Positions 1 to 10,093 of a stretch of 16,658 nucleotides of DNA are shown here, one piece after another. The stretch is from contig QZLH01000817.1 in assembly GCA_003833135.1 (NCBI GenBank), forward strand, positions 1-16,658, given 5' to 3'. Both the position numbers and the translations under genes were made by a program. Origin of the DNA: Oehlia diaphana. Its lineage: Eukaryota > Glomeromycota > Glomeromycetes > Glomerales > Glomeraceae. The notes below the pieces were generated by a model. It ran no database searches. It was not told the origin of the DNA and saw nothing but the letters and a program-made list of their open reading frames with translations. Position 1 is the stretch's first letter; every line of letters begins with the position of its first letter.

Positions 1-237
1 TTTCTTTTATATGCTAAAAATATTCTAAATGCTATAATTTGTTCAGATTTTATATTAACTCATTTTTTATTTTTTTTAGTAGTTTCGTCCCTTTCTACTG
101 CAAAGCGCCCATATACTTTTGATCACCTGCTGTATTATGAAGTAAAATTTCAGGCAGAATTGAAAATATAAAATTCTGCCTGAAATCTCGTCTAATGCTG
201 GTATGGTTATGATCACCATTTCTTATTATTAAAATAA
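1..237. repeat. Foldback (inverted-repeat) sequence, possible MITE
   Basis: A perfect 15-bp inverted repeat pairs 147-161 (ATTTCAGGCAGAATT) with 172-186, leaving a 10-nt loop. The symmetry continues outward imperfectly to two TGATCA palindromes at 120-125 and 210-215, so the whole of roughly 118-217 can fold back on itself. The core hairpin is certain from the sequence; calling it a mobile element is inference, because I could not define a target-site duplication. The GGCAGAATT arm resembles the GGYCARAATT motif seen again near 12437, 15516, 15676 and 16040. A frame at about 79-171 is open for some 30 codons (around TAKRPYTFDH) but I do not recognise it. Nothing else is seen in 1-237. Confidence 0.5.
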
Positions 238-396
238 GTAAACTGGATCTTGGAACTTACCAAAATAACCATGATATTCGAACGTGGAACAAAATTTTTT
301 AGAGAAGGAAATGATAATGCAACTCGATTGTGTATTGCACCTCCTGAAGATTTAAATTTACATGTGATTCAATTATGTCAAAAAATGATTAGGTAA
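238..396 (+). pseudogene. Possible 3'-terminal exon remnant of a class I/II PLP-dependent aminotransferase
   Basis: From 238 a frame reads VNWILEL, then MIFERGTKFFREGNDNATRL and IAPPEDLNLHVIQLCQKMIR, with a stop at 394-396. The pattern of a hydrophobic WILEL strand, a G-x-x-FF segment, an RL-x-[IF]-A strand and an amphipathic final helix resembles the C-terminal lobe of fold-type I aminotransferases. Compared with that family, the stretch between WILEL and FERG looks too short. The lysine-containing catalytic core is not in the window. AG at 236-237 could be a splice acceptor, and AG/GTAAAA at 391-396 could be a donor instead of the end of the gene. An ATG lies at 271, but a 41-residue protein is unlikely to function alone. 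It may be the last exon of a gene starting left of the window, or a fragment left after insertion of the neighbouring foldback repeat. The family call is tentative. Confidence 0.33.
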
Positions 397-2425
397 AAAT
401 TAAAAGCATGAAAGCATAATGAGAATAAACCGAATTAGTTAATTTCTTCCAAAATTAGTGTATATTATTTTTTTATATGCGTTTGCTAAGATTATGCCAA
501 TGGTAAATAAATTAATATCTCTAGACAGCACCGTTTTTTTAGAAATTGCTCGACTTTATTAAAATAAAAGATATGAAATAAATTATGAAGGGGAAAAAAA
601 AAATAGTACGATATTTACAAAAAAAGATTATAAAGAAGTACAATATATAAAGAAAAGAAAAATCATAGTAGTAAATTAAAGTTCAGGATAAATGGTAATA
701 ATGATCTAGAGGGAAGAGATATATATAGCGAACTTTGTTGTATCGTAATGTGTGGGCTAATAAAGAAAACGGGTTAATTTTTTTTTAGATTATTTGTTTC
801 GTATACTATAATAATAAAATAATAATATGATATAAATAATATAAACAAATAATAATAATATTAAATTATAATAAGAGAAGAAAAAAATTATAAATTTGAA
901 AGAACAATCCGAAGCATGGCTTGAACGAACTTTTTTTTTTAAAAAAAAAAGAGAAAATAAAAAATAATGATAATTATTATCATAATGAAAATTAAAATAT
1001 TTTTTCTTTTTTATATTTTTTTAAGAGCGCAGAAATGTTTTTCTTTTGAAAAAAAAGGGGAAAAAAAGGATATATCAATCATTTGTCCTCACACATACAC
1101 TCTCAACTAATTATTCCACCTAAACTCCATCATTAAAAATAAAGCCTGTTTAAGGTGATAAAAAAAATGATGCAATTCATTTTGCTTTTCCTTCAAAGAA
1201 AAAAGAAGAGGAAAGGAAGAAATCGATTAATTATTATTGAAAAAGATTTGGATTTGTTGTTGATTTGTTAATAACATATAGTTAATAATCAAATTGATAA
1301 TTGGATTCAGAAAACAAGAGAAAATTAATTCCTCTTTTTCCTTTTCTTTTTTAAAAAAAAAACATTTCTGCATTTTAGTATAAATAAAAAGTTAGTGGTT
1401 TTTTTAATATAAGTAATGTATAAAGAGAAGAAAAGGAAGATTCTCCCAACTCACTTTTTTTCCAAAAAAAAAGAAAAAAAAACATTACACAAAAAAAATA
1501 TTTATTACATTTTTTTTATGGATTTTTTTAATAAAAAAAGTTATATTTTTTGTTTAATGAAAAATAATTAATAGTAATAATAATAATTTACTAAATAAAA
1601 AAAAATTTTTTGATTGGTAGTAAAAAGAAAAAGAAACGTTTATCTTCAATGTTTTTTGTTTGTTTTCCAAGCTAGTTGGAAAATAAAGAATGAAAAAAAA
1701 GTGAGTGGGATGTAAATCAATACAATAAAAAAGAAAGAGGCGTAAAAAAAATTATTTATCATAATATACATAAGGGAAAGGGTGGAAATGACGGGTAATA
1801 ACAAAAAGGAAAATTTTTGTGATAATTGTCTATCGGCAGTCTAATATATAACTAAAACTATTTTTCGCTAAAAAATTATATATATATTTTTTTTAAAAAA
1901 AAAAAAAAAAAATGTCGCCAAGCCGGCGGCTCTACAAATTCCACCACCAATAGAAGACACAAAAAACTAATCGAAATCTAAAAAGATAAAATTTATCATA
2001 GATGTAACTTATTACATCTTATAATACCTTAAAACCCAAAAAAGAATGAAAGTTGTGAATTTATGAAAAAAAATTTTTTTTTTTTTTTTTTGATGTTTTT
2101 TTTTAAAAAAAAAAAATGAATGATCCCCGTGACCGATATTTTTTTTTTTTTTTGTTTTTTAGTATAAAAGTTATAATATATTTTAAAATAGTCCATATCT
2201 CTTAAGTTTTTCTTAGAAAACTTTATTTGTTTCAACCTCATAGAAAAAAAAGGAAAAAAAAAAGCATATCAGTTCACATGTGGTACATAATTAATTAGAT
2301 GTAATATTGGAATTTAGAATTAATTAATATTTTTGAAGAAAAATAAAAATATTAGGTATTAAATTACTATCGTTAATGTTCATTAAATGTACGTTACAAA
2401 CGTCATTAGTTTCGTTATCAATGCC
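397..2425. other. Gene-free AT-rich interval downstream of the homeobox gene
   Basis: I see no gene here. Reading frames are short, interrupted, and made of homopolymer (Phe/Lys runs). The plus strand is purine-rich over much of 580-1800. Self-complementary homopolymer junctions occur at 931-950 (T10A10), 1887-1912 (T8A18), 2066-2091 (A8T18) and 2096-2116 (T9A12). A small GC island at 1914-1930 contains CGCC-AAGCC-GGCG, a 4-bp stem that is too small to call an RNA. The part from 2425 down to about 2200 is the likely 3' untranslated region of the homeobox gene. Confidence 0.6.
2222..2227 (-). terminator. Candidate polyadenylation signal of the homeobox gene
   Basis: The minus strand reads AATAAA here, about 200 nt past the stop codon at 2426. 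This is the first exact hexamer I find downstream. AATAAA is common by chance in DNA this AT-rich, so only the position supports it. Confidence 0.25.
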
Positions 2426-4949
2426 TCAATTGCAATAAGCAACATCTCCGACCCAAGCGGAAGTATCAAGATTCATCATATTATTGGAAGAAAAATTGTC
2501 ATTACCGGCAATATTTTCATATGTATCATTAAAGGTCAAGAATTCACTCACGTCAGACGCGGTATCTGAACTATTATTACTCATTGTGTTGAACATATTT
2601 GCGAAATCTTCGCCGGACACATTTCCTGTCATTGATGGTGCAAATGTAACCATGGCAGCAGCTACTTGCTCATCGGATAATAAAGTTGAAGTAGAATCCA
2701 TGGTAAGATTACTTAAATTATGTGAAGGTAAAGATACAAAAGGATCTTGATTTAAAAGTGGTGATGAATCCATTAAGGTTGGAGAATTGTCAAATACATC
2801 AAGAGGAGTAGATGGAGATGAAGAATTTAATTCCATTGGTGAAGAGCAGAATTCCGGAGAACTTTGATTCATTTCGCCTTTGTTAAACATATTAAGGAAA
2901 TTGGCTGAAGTATTGATTTGTAATGCATCATCTTGTTGAGCTGTTAACAAAGAATTCTTATTATCTTCCGACGGTGATAATGGAGCTGATGCGGATCGAC
3001 GTGTACAAGCTTGTCTTAAGAGATTCATGTCGGGTTTGTTATCCCCTTTTTGAGAATTTGAATATTGCAAATTATTAGCAATTGAACCACTAACTGGGAA
3101 GGATGAACGACGAGGGTGATTATCCTCTTGACCATTGTTAATTATGACATTGTTATTATCTTCAGTCATATCTGGACTTAATGGATCAGCCGGAGCTGGA
3201 GTATCAAATATTGTTACAACTTTAGCAAGGTTTGGATCGTCTTGCATAAGTTTAATAAGTTGTGGTTTCATTACAGCGGAACGACCTTTCAATACATGTC
3301 TTGTGTGTCGAGATGCTTGTCTATCTTCAGTAAAATCTTTACACATATTCCATCCACCATGAGGTGACTCCATATAGAAGGAAGGTGATTCTTTGACTTC
3401 AATTGCAATTTGTGAATGAATATCATTAATAGGTCGATATTCAACTGAAAAGATATCAGAAAGTGAAAACTCCATCTTGAATTGAGTATTCTCATTAGTA
3501 ATATGATAAGTGAATATATTCTGAGGTAAGGTATAATAACATAAAAGATCTGTGGGAGATGACATTGTTAAAATGCGACGCCATGTTCCTATTGTAAGAG
3601 TCTCGCATGAAATAACTGAAACTAATGTGTTGTTATTGTTATTAAAAGCTGGTGTGATGAATTCCTGAGGCGGTGTGAACTGTTGAGGTTGAGGTTGAGG
3701 TTGAGATACGGATGTTTGATCTAGAATAATAATAATATTATTAATATAAATATATATTATATATATACATATATATTTTTCATGTGTAAAAATTTCACTT
3801 ACCATTCATTTTAATTGGTATACCATTATTAGGATTTACTACAAGACGTAATGCTTGTGCAGTATTCATGGAATTAGAATTAGGACTAGCACTAGGAGAA
3901 ATTGGGAAACGTTGAGTCTGGGTTTGTTGTTGAGCAGCTACAAGTGGATTAGCCGAAAAAGGAAAACCATTCATTAAATGTTCATTTGTATTTAAAGAAG
4001 TAATTGGAGCTGTTAAAGGACCAGAAGGCCAAAATCCTTGAGGAACTTGAGGTACGGTAATGCCAAGTCCAGTAGTATTTGGATTAGGACGCATTCCAAG
4101 TGCGACATTATTAAGATTAAGATCATTAGCACTATAAGATCTAGGTAAAGCTATACGTTGATGAATAGGCATACGGAAAGGATACAAATTATGAGGACCA
4201 TAACCAGGTATACAAGCCATAAAATGATGACCAATAGTATCCTGATTAATCATTAAATGAGCACGTTTTTGCATTGCCTTCATTTTAGCACGACGATTTT
4301 GGAACCAAATTTGAATTGAACGTTCGGACATGTTTACTTTTTCGGCTAAGGCTTCACGAACTTTACTATTTGGGGAGGTATTAGTTTTAAATGTATCTTC
4401 TAAGATCGCTAGTTGTTCGGGGGTAGCACGAGTTCGCTTCTTGTTATTCGTTGATGGTGGAGGTTGAGAGTTGTTGGTTGTTGGTTGAGAGGAAGATGTG
4501 GTTGAAGGTGATTTGACAGAGTTGGACTTGCCAATTTTATTAACGTTAAGTTCAGTGGTCTCCTTGCTGCTTGGCTCAGCCTTGCAGTTAACATTGGGAA
4601 CGACGTCTGTTGTATTTGCACCAGTGCCCTTGTTATTATTATTATTAGAAGTATTCATTTTAACATCATCAAGAGTAGCCATATTATGAGAAACGTTATT
4701 TGAAATCGAGTTCGCTGAACTCGAGGAATCCATGACATTGCCATCTTTATTATCACCGATAGTATGTTGGGAGACATTTTGATGATTTGGCATGATAGAT
4801 GAAGTATTTGTCACAACCATTGGAAAATCAGCAGATGCTTTACTGAAAGCAAAATATTGTTCTTCATCTTCGTCAAAAAAGTTGGAAGAATTGTTGGAAC
4901 CTAAGAAGGCTCTTTTGGTGGGTCTTTCGTTTAATAAATATTCAGTCAT
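2426..4949 (-). CDS. Homeobox transcription factor of the fungal Phx1/HOY1 type, two exons, 813 aa
   Basis: This is a predicted nuclear DNA-binding regulator. Exon 1 is 4949-3803 and exon 2 is 3720-2426; the 82-nt intron is phase 1, and the joined frame gives 813 codons plus stop. The ATG at 4949 has A at -3. A typical 60-residue homeodomain lies at residues 168-227, with R5, L16, F20 and the helix-3 residues W48, F49, N51 and R53 all present and Q at position 50. It has no TALE insertion. Residues about 415-545 form a second conserved-looking block (TIGTWRRI, MEFSLSDI, ESPHGGWNMCKDFTED), which matches my memory of the domain shared by S. pombe Phx1, Yarrowia HOY1 and filamentous HTF1-type proteins. 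The rest is low-complexity Asn/Ser/Gln/Pro, including QPQPQPQQ, and a Ser/Asp-rich acidic tail that could activate transcription. In other fungi, relatives act in conidiation, hyphal growth or stationary-phase survival; the role here is inferred only. The homeodomain call is very secure, the subfamily call less so. Confidence 0.93.
3233..3625 (-). other. Second conserved domain (Phx1-family-like), residues about 415-545
   Basis: This is the only stretch of exon 2 with ordinary globular composition: alternating hydrophobic strands, Trp at residues 429 and 506, and a basic segment (RHTRHVLKGR) that ends in KPQLIKLM. The sequence on both sides is Asn/Ser/Pro-rich. Assignment to the Phx1-family domain is from memory of the family; boundaries are approximate. 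Confidence 0.6.
3721..3802 (-). other. Intron of the homeobox gene (82 nt)
   Basis: The donor is G/GTAAGT at 3802-3797 and the acceptor is ATTCTAG/AT at 3721. A TATTAAT run shortly before the acceptor is a plausible branch site. Splicing joins G to AT to make Asp383 and restores one frame between the homeodomain exon and the second-domain exon. If the intron is retained, translation stops one codon after Gly383, leaving a 384-residue protein with the homeodomain only. Confidence 0.92.
4269..4448 (-). other. Homeodomain coding segment (residues 168-227)
   Basis: The recognition helix reads SERSIQIWFQNRRAKMK. I47, Q50, N51 and R53 (residues 214, 217, 218 and 220) are the standard base- and phosphate-contacting positions, and I47/Q50 suggest a TAAT-core site. 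The N-terminal arm is KKRTR. All signature positions are intact, so the domain should bind DNA. Confidence 0.95.
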
Positions 4950-5280
4950 GATTTCGATTTATGTGTGATGATGGGGTTATTTAAAATAAAATACTACTAA
5001 TTAAAAAGAAGGATTGAAAAAAATGTTTTTTTTTTTTTTTTAAAAAAAAAGGAATTTTTTTTAAAGAAAACCCTGTTGCAAAATAGCAAGGCTCGACTTT
5101 TTATGTTCTTCCTAATGGAGAATGAAGGAAGGATATTTTTGGTATTCCTGTTATTAATGAAATAAATAAATAAATCAAGTATTAAATTAGATACACTATA
5201 TATGATATATATTTTTTTTTTTTTTTAAAAAAAAAAAGTGATTAATCAACAAATAAAAAGAATTTTTTTTTATAAAAAAA
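4950..5280 (-). promoter_or_regulatory. 5' flank and proximal promoter region of the homeobox gene
   Basis: This is gene-free DNA immediately upstream of the ATG. It holds two self-complementary T/A junctions (T16A9 at 5026-5050 and T15A11 at 5212-5237) and a TATA-like run at 5197-5211. Poly(dA:dT) of this kind usually excludes nucleosomes in fungi, which fits a promoter. No transcription start can be assigned from sequence alone. Confidence 0.35.
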
Positions 5281-6900
5281 AATTTACAGTTTATGATTTT
5301 ATTATGATAAAATTATTAAGAATATTTTTGAAATGTATTTTATAATAAATTTTACATATTTTAAAAATTGCATTAATTTATATATTTTATCATTTAATCT
5401 ACTCTACTAGTAAATGTTTTTAATAAATAATATAATACAATTATTATACTTTTTAAATTACAGTAATATTTTTATAAATATACTCTTTTTAATTTAATTA
5501 AAATCCAAATTCAATTATTTCAATATTTAATGAATTTTAAATAGTTAAGTTAATAATATAATGATTCTATTTAAATTATAATATATTTAAAAAAGTATAA
5601 CAAATAGTTAGTTAATGTAATAATACTTTAAATTTAAAGGTATAACTTAAAAAAACTTTTTATTTTAATATATTAGTTATTAAAATTATATCTTTTTATT
5701 AATTTAATTACAGTAAAAAAACAGATTCAATTTTTAGTAACTTTAGAATTCACAAAAATTATACTGCAATATAAATTACTTATTGTGTTAAACTGAAATT
5801 TTGATTTAAATTAATACAAATTAGTTAGTTTTTTGGCTGATAATATTGATTAGTAGTTCCGTTTAATCTTTATTATATATATGATATGATACTATAAAAT
5901 CTATCTACTTTTAAAATAAATTATCTTCAAGCTTAAGGTAAAATTTATATATAAAAATCCTATTATAAAAGGAAATTTTATATTACATTATTATGATTTT
6001 TTCTTTTTTAACTAATTAACCAATAGAATTTAAACAAATTATAAGGTAAAGTTTTATATAAAAATTGAAATTTTCTAAAGTAACATAGTAGTAGAATCCT
6101 AATATTATATTAAAATTTAAAAATATATATTTAAGTATCAGATAGTGAAAATTTTTTTACTATGAGCTGTATATAAAAACTTTTTATATATAAGTAATAT
6201 ATAAATTAACATCTAAAATTAAAAATCCTGTAAAAATACACAAATAAGATTTTAAATATTAAGTTATAAATTATTTTATTATAACTTTTATATTATTTAT
6301 AAAACTAAATACTAATGTAAAAAATAGAATTTATTTTTAATTAATATTAAATATTATAATGTGATTTTTACATATAAAAATTTTAATAAAAAATATGCAA
6401 TTTTGATGACTTAACTATAGATGAAAAATTCTTAAATTGTATAAAAATTAAATTTACTTTATTTAATTCTACTATAATAGTAACATATTTGTATATTTTA
6501 CCTAACTAATCAAAAAGAACAATTTAATCAGTTCAAATATAGGCCTAATAGTAAACTGATTTATATGAAATTAAAGTCAATATTTTTGGCATAGTTTAAG
6601 TACCAATCATCTTATATTTAGAACAACTATTATTTAAATAATATTAGTAAGATTATTTAATTTAAATTCTAAAATGAATTATGGTTTATTGTAGTCAATG
6701 TTTTACTGAAATATTTTTAAATTTTATTTTATTAAAAAGTAATTTTAACACTCACCAATGGTGAAAATCACCAGTCACGTGATTCAATAAATTTTTTTTT
6801 GTTAACCGAAAAATATAAATTTTAATAAATAATTTTATGTAATAATAAATGAAATATAACTTAATAATAATGTATAGCTTTTCTAATTGTAATTATATAA
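5281..6900. other. CpG-depleted, extremely AT-rich gene-free block
   Basis: I find no open frame of useful length and no recognisable gene. In about 1.5 kb there are only two or three CG dinucleotides (near 5857, 6778 and 6805), and long homopolymers are scarce compared with both flanks. Near the right end, TCACC-AAT-GGTGA at 6752-6764 is a small hairpin, followed by AAAATCACC and CACGTG. The composition suggests decayed repeat sequence; I cannot identify the original element. The single ambiguous base is at 6908, next to a T15A11 junction. Confidence 0.5.
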
Positions 6901-8000
6901 TTAAAATNATTTTTTTTTTTTTTTAAAAAAAAAAATAAATAATAAATATATATACGTGTGTGTGTGTGAATTTTGTTTGTTGTAAATTAATGAATGAATA
7001 AATCTATTATCTAATTCTATTGTCTATACAATATAAATTGAAGTTTTTATAATTATAGAAGCCACTGAAGTGATGATGTATATGGAAAAGGGAAAGAAGG
7101 GTTTACTTATAGGTGAAGTAGATGTCAACACAACAACACTTTTTTTTTTTTTTTTGTGAAAATGTTTTGAGTCAAAAAAGTTTGACGAGGTATTTATAGA
7201 TTCAAAAATGATGTGTTAATGTACTACAGTCAATATTACGATGGTTAAAAAAAAAAATTTTTTTTTTTTTTTTTTAAAGTGCGACGGATAAATGACTAAC
7301 TGATATATATAAAGGATAGCGAGTTTTAAGGTTATATAAGTGTTACTGTTACAACTTAACCAACCCAATATGCACCAGCGCACCACTCGGAGCTGTCCTT
7401 TATATTGCAGAAACTATAGCATTCACGCCAAATATAAACGACCAAAGAAGTCGATAAAAAAATCAGAGATCTTATTTTGGCCAGCCTTATAGTTTGTCAA
7501 GTTTCAAATGTGAAGTTTTGCACGCTAGACTAAAAGGTGAAACTATTGTATTTTTTTCATTAAACAAACACACACACGCACACTCATAAACGAATAAATA
7601 TATACAAAATATGTACGAATTTTTGTATATATTTATGTATTAGTCAAAGATAAAAAGAAAATTTTGTTTCATACCTTTACAAAAGGTCAACACCTTAAGT
7701 TTTTTTTTTAAAAAAGAACTTCGGGAGAAGATGGGGATAAAAAGAGGAAAAGGTAAAAGGTAAAAGAGATATTAGAAGGTTATTAGGAGGTAAAATGAAT
7801 ATAGATGGTGAAAAGAAATAATCCCGGGTTTATTTTTTATTTTATTATTTTTTGCAAAAAACCAAGACTTACAAAGTCTAAAGAAAGTCGAGCAACTATT
7901 ATTAAAGATGCTAATAAGGGTTAAAGACCTATTAAAAAAAGAGGAAAAGAAAGGATAAGAAAAAGAGAGATTAAAGGAAAGTGTAGGGGCCAGCAAGGGC
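6901..8000. other. Intergenic interval with restored CpG and one short unassigned reading frame
   Basis: CpG reappears here, especially at 7280-7520. TATATAAAGG at 7305-7314 is a good TATA-box match on the plus strand. It lies 56-65 nt before an ATG at 7370 that opens 40 codons (stop 7490-7492) with a basic centre KRPKKSIKK. I do not recognise this peptide, and one short frame is weak evidence of a gene. From 7735 to 8000 the plus strand is strongly purine-rich, so the minus strand is CT-rich. A (GT)n microsatellite is at 6956-6967 and an A11T18 junction at 7247-7275. Confidence 0.35.
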
Positions 8001-9100
8001 AATTATTGAAGGAGAAAAAACTCTAGACGTCAACCAAAGTAAGAAGATTGCTGTTCAGAAACGTTGGTTAAAAGCAGGCTCAAAAGGCAGAATTGTTTGT
8101 GAGCACGACTCAGGGTGAGGAAACACAACCGAAATAGTTGCTACACAAAACAAGCATGGTACATTTGTATATCAAACGAAAAACGTTCAGCTTCAACCAA
8201 TGAGAGAAATTTCTCGTTGTATTTAGTTGATCACTAGGTTTTTTAGTTTACCCAACATAGAATTTTTTCCCGAAACGATAATCCCAGATGAAAGAAAAAA
8301 ATATTGACGTCGGAAACCATTTTTGGATATGGTAAATGAATCTAACAAAGGGTATCATTTTGTTTATTATTATATTGTTGCAAAAAAAAAATATATATAT
8401 ATAAAGAAATAAAATAAAAATATATATATATATGAATATATATATTAATATATATTTAAAATATATAAATAAATTTTTATTATTTTTTTGAAACAGAGAA
8501 GAAAAAAAAATTCCATTTTTGGAAGGAAATTGAGAAATAAGGTAAACTGGAGAAAAAAAGATTTTGAGAGAATAAGGAAATTATGAAGAAAAATTCAAAT
8601 ATTGAAATATAAATAGAAACCAAATATCGGAATCAAAAAAAAAAAGAAAATTGAATTACGTACAAATACGGGTTTAGTGAAAATCTTTTGATCCTCAAAT
8701 AAACTAAAAATAACCAATTACAAAGAATTTCAAGTTGGGAGTATTGGTTAATAAAATTGAAACAACAACGTATGATGATTATGAAAAGATATTCGGTAAA
8801 TTTTTTTGAGTAACTCACTTTTTTTTAACCATAAATGGAAGAATAAATAAAAAATACTTATAATACAATCATACAATCATAATCATGCATCCGTCATTCT
8901 TTGGAGATTATCTTCGGAATTTACATTTGATTTTAGAAAAAGCGTAACGCGTTTTATTTTTTCTTTCTTATTTTTACGCGGATCCAAATCCGCTTGGTGA
9001 TTAAACAGGTGATTAAAAAGAAAGACTTTTTAAAGTAACAAAACAATACAATACACGTAGAGTTTCGCAAGTTTCGTAAGTTTCGCACAAAATTAAACAC
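8001..9100. other. Intergenic interval with CRE-like sites and small repeats; no gene recognised
   Basis: Sequence at 8000-8240 is richer in G+C than its surroundings. A frame at 7987-8118 stays open for 43 codons but has no ATG and no recognisable domain. CRE-like cores occur at 8025-8032 (AGACGTCA) and 8305-8312 (TGACGTCG). ACGCGT (an MCB-type cell-cycle box) is at 8947-8952, and a perfect 6-bp hairpin GCGGAT-CCAA-ATCCGC is at 8978-8993. A TA-rich microsatellite spans about 8391-8470. Single short sites like these are weak evidence of regulation. Confidence 0.35.
9061..9087 (+). repeat. Short tandem repeat, 9 bp x 3
   Basis: AGTTTCGCA, AGTTTCGTA and AGTTTCGCA follow each other without gaps. 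The middle copy differs by one C-to-T change. It is a minisatellite-scale repeat with no evident function. Confidence 0.8.
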
Positions 9101-10061
9101 AAACAAATTATAAACACACAATAAGAAATTTCGAAAAAGAAAAAATGAAACAGTTTTACCTTCCCGCAGTTAACATTATTCTTTCAAAGTAAACAATGAA
9201 TGTAATAATTGCTTAAATCATTATATGCATTCGATCATTCGCTTCTTAAAAATAAAAAAAAAGAAAAAAAAAAAAATTTATTATTTAAAAAAAAAGTTTC
9301 AAACAAATCGATTGGTATTTTAAAAAAGACCATTTAATTATCAAAAATTCAAACCAAATACGGTAATAAAGAATATTCGTTAAATAGAAAAAATTTCTCC
9401 GGCGGACTTCTTTTACAGAAATAATTGTTTCAAAATTGAGAACCAATCAATGAAAAGGAAACATTTTCCATACGAAATCAAATCAAATCGGCGCAGTAAT
9501 AATAAATATTGTTTCAAATGTTTGTTATATGTTTTTATATATACCGATCATACACATATAATAAAGCCATGTGATCAATAACTAAAATTCCATTATTGGA
9601 CAATAAATAGTCCGATAATTAAATTTGATTGGTACATTTTAAGACACATTGTTTGGGTTTGGTATTTCCAACGCATAATTAAACAACACATAACCCTAAG
9701 TGTCTGAGGATTTTTAAAAGAGATGACCAACCGAAAACACATTGTGATGATCTATTTGGGTTAAAATTTTCTTAACTTTCTTCCTTATATAGTAAGATAA
9801 TGCGTGTTATTTTGAGTTATATGCAATGAGAATCACTAATGAAAGGAATTTGATGGATTAACTCCGTGTTAAAATTATGTGTATGAAATTCATCTTTGTA
9901 ATGTTGCGTCATCCAATTCCATGTAAGTAATAATAATAATAATTAATAAATTTAATGTACTCTTTATATACTGTATATAAAATATATATGTATATTATGT
10001 ATATATAAATATATAATATATTTTTTATATTATATATATGCATACATACATGCACACATAC

Positions 10062-10093
<32 letters not shown>

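Noticed and set aside
2029..2241. 70-codon Lys/Phe-rich minus-strand frame
   Set aside because: It is made of the homopolymer junctions downstream of the homeobox gene.
4269..4448. Possible mating-type homeodomain gene (HD1 or HD2)
   Set aside because: The homeodomain is a standard 60 residues without the TALE-type insertion, no second homeodomain gene lies divergently next to it, and exon 2 looks like the Phx1 class.
2484..4689. Short open frames on the plus strand and in other minus frames over the homeobox gene
   Set aside because: They are shadows of the real coding frame, explained by the two-exon homeobox model.
7772..8002. 76-codon minus-strand frame rich in Ser, Phe and Leu
   Set aside because: It arises from the purine-rich tract read on the opposite strand and shows no recognisable domain or splice context.
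7987..8118. 43-codon open frame including KIAVQKRWLKAGSKGRIVCE
   Set aside because: It has no ATG, starts after a stop, and no splice partners or recognisable family were found.
8494..8503. ACAGAGAAGA, similar to the conserved ACAGAGA box of U6 snRNA
   Set aside because: None of the rest of U6 follows; the sequence continues as a purine/A run.
8633..8818. 61-codon minus-strand frame with hydrophobic runs
   Set aside because: Composition is that of random AT-rich DNA, with no start context, neighbours or motif to support it.
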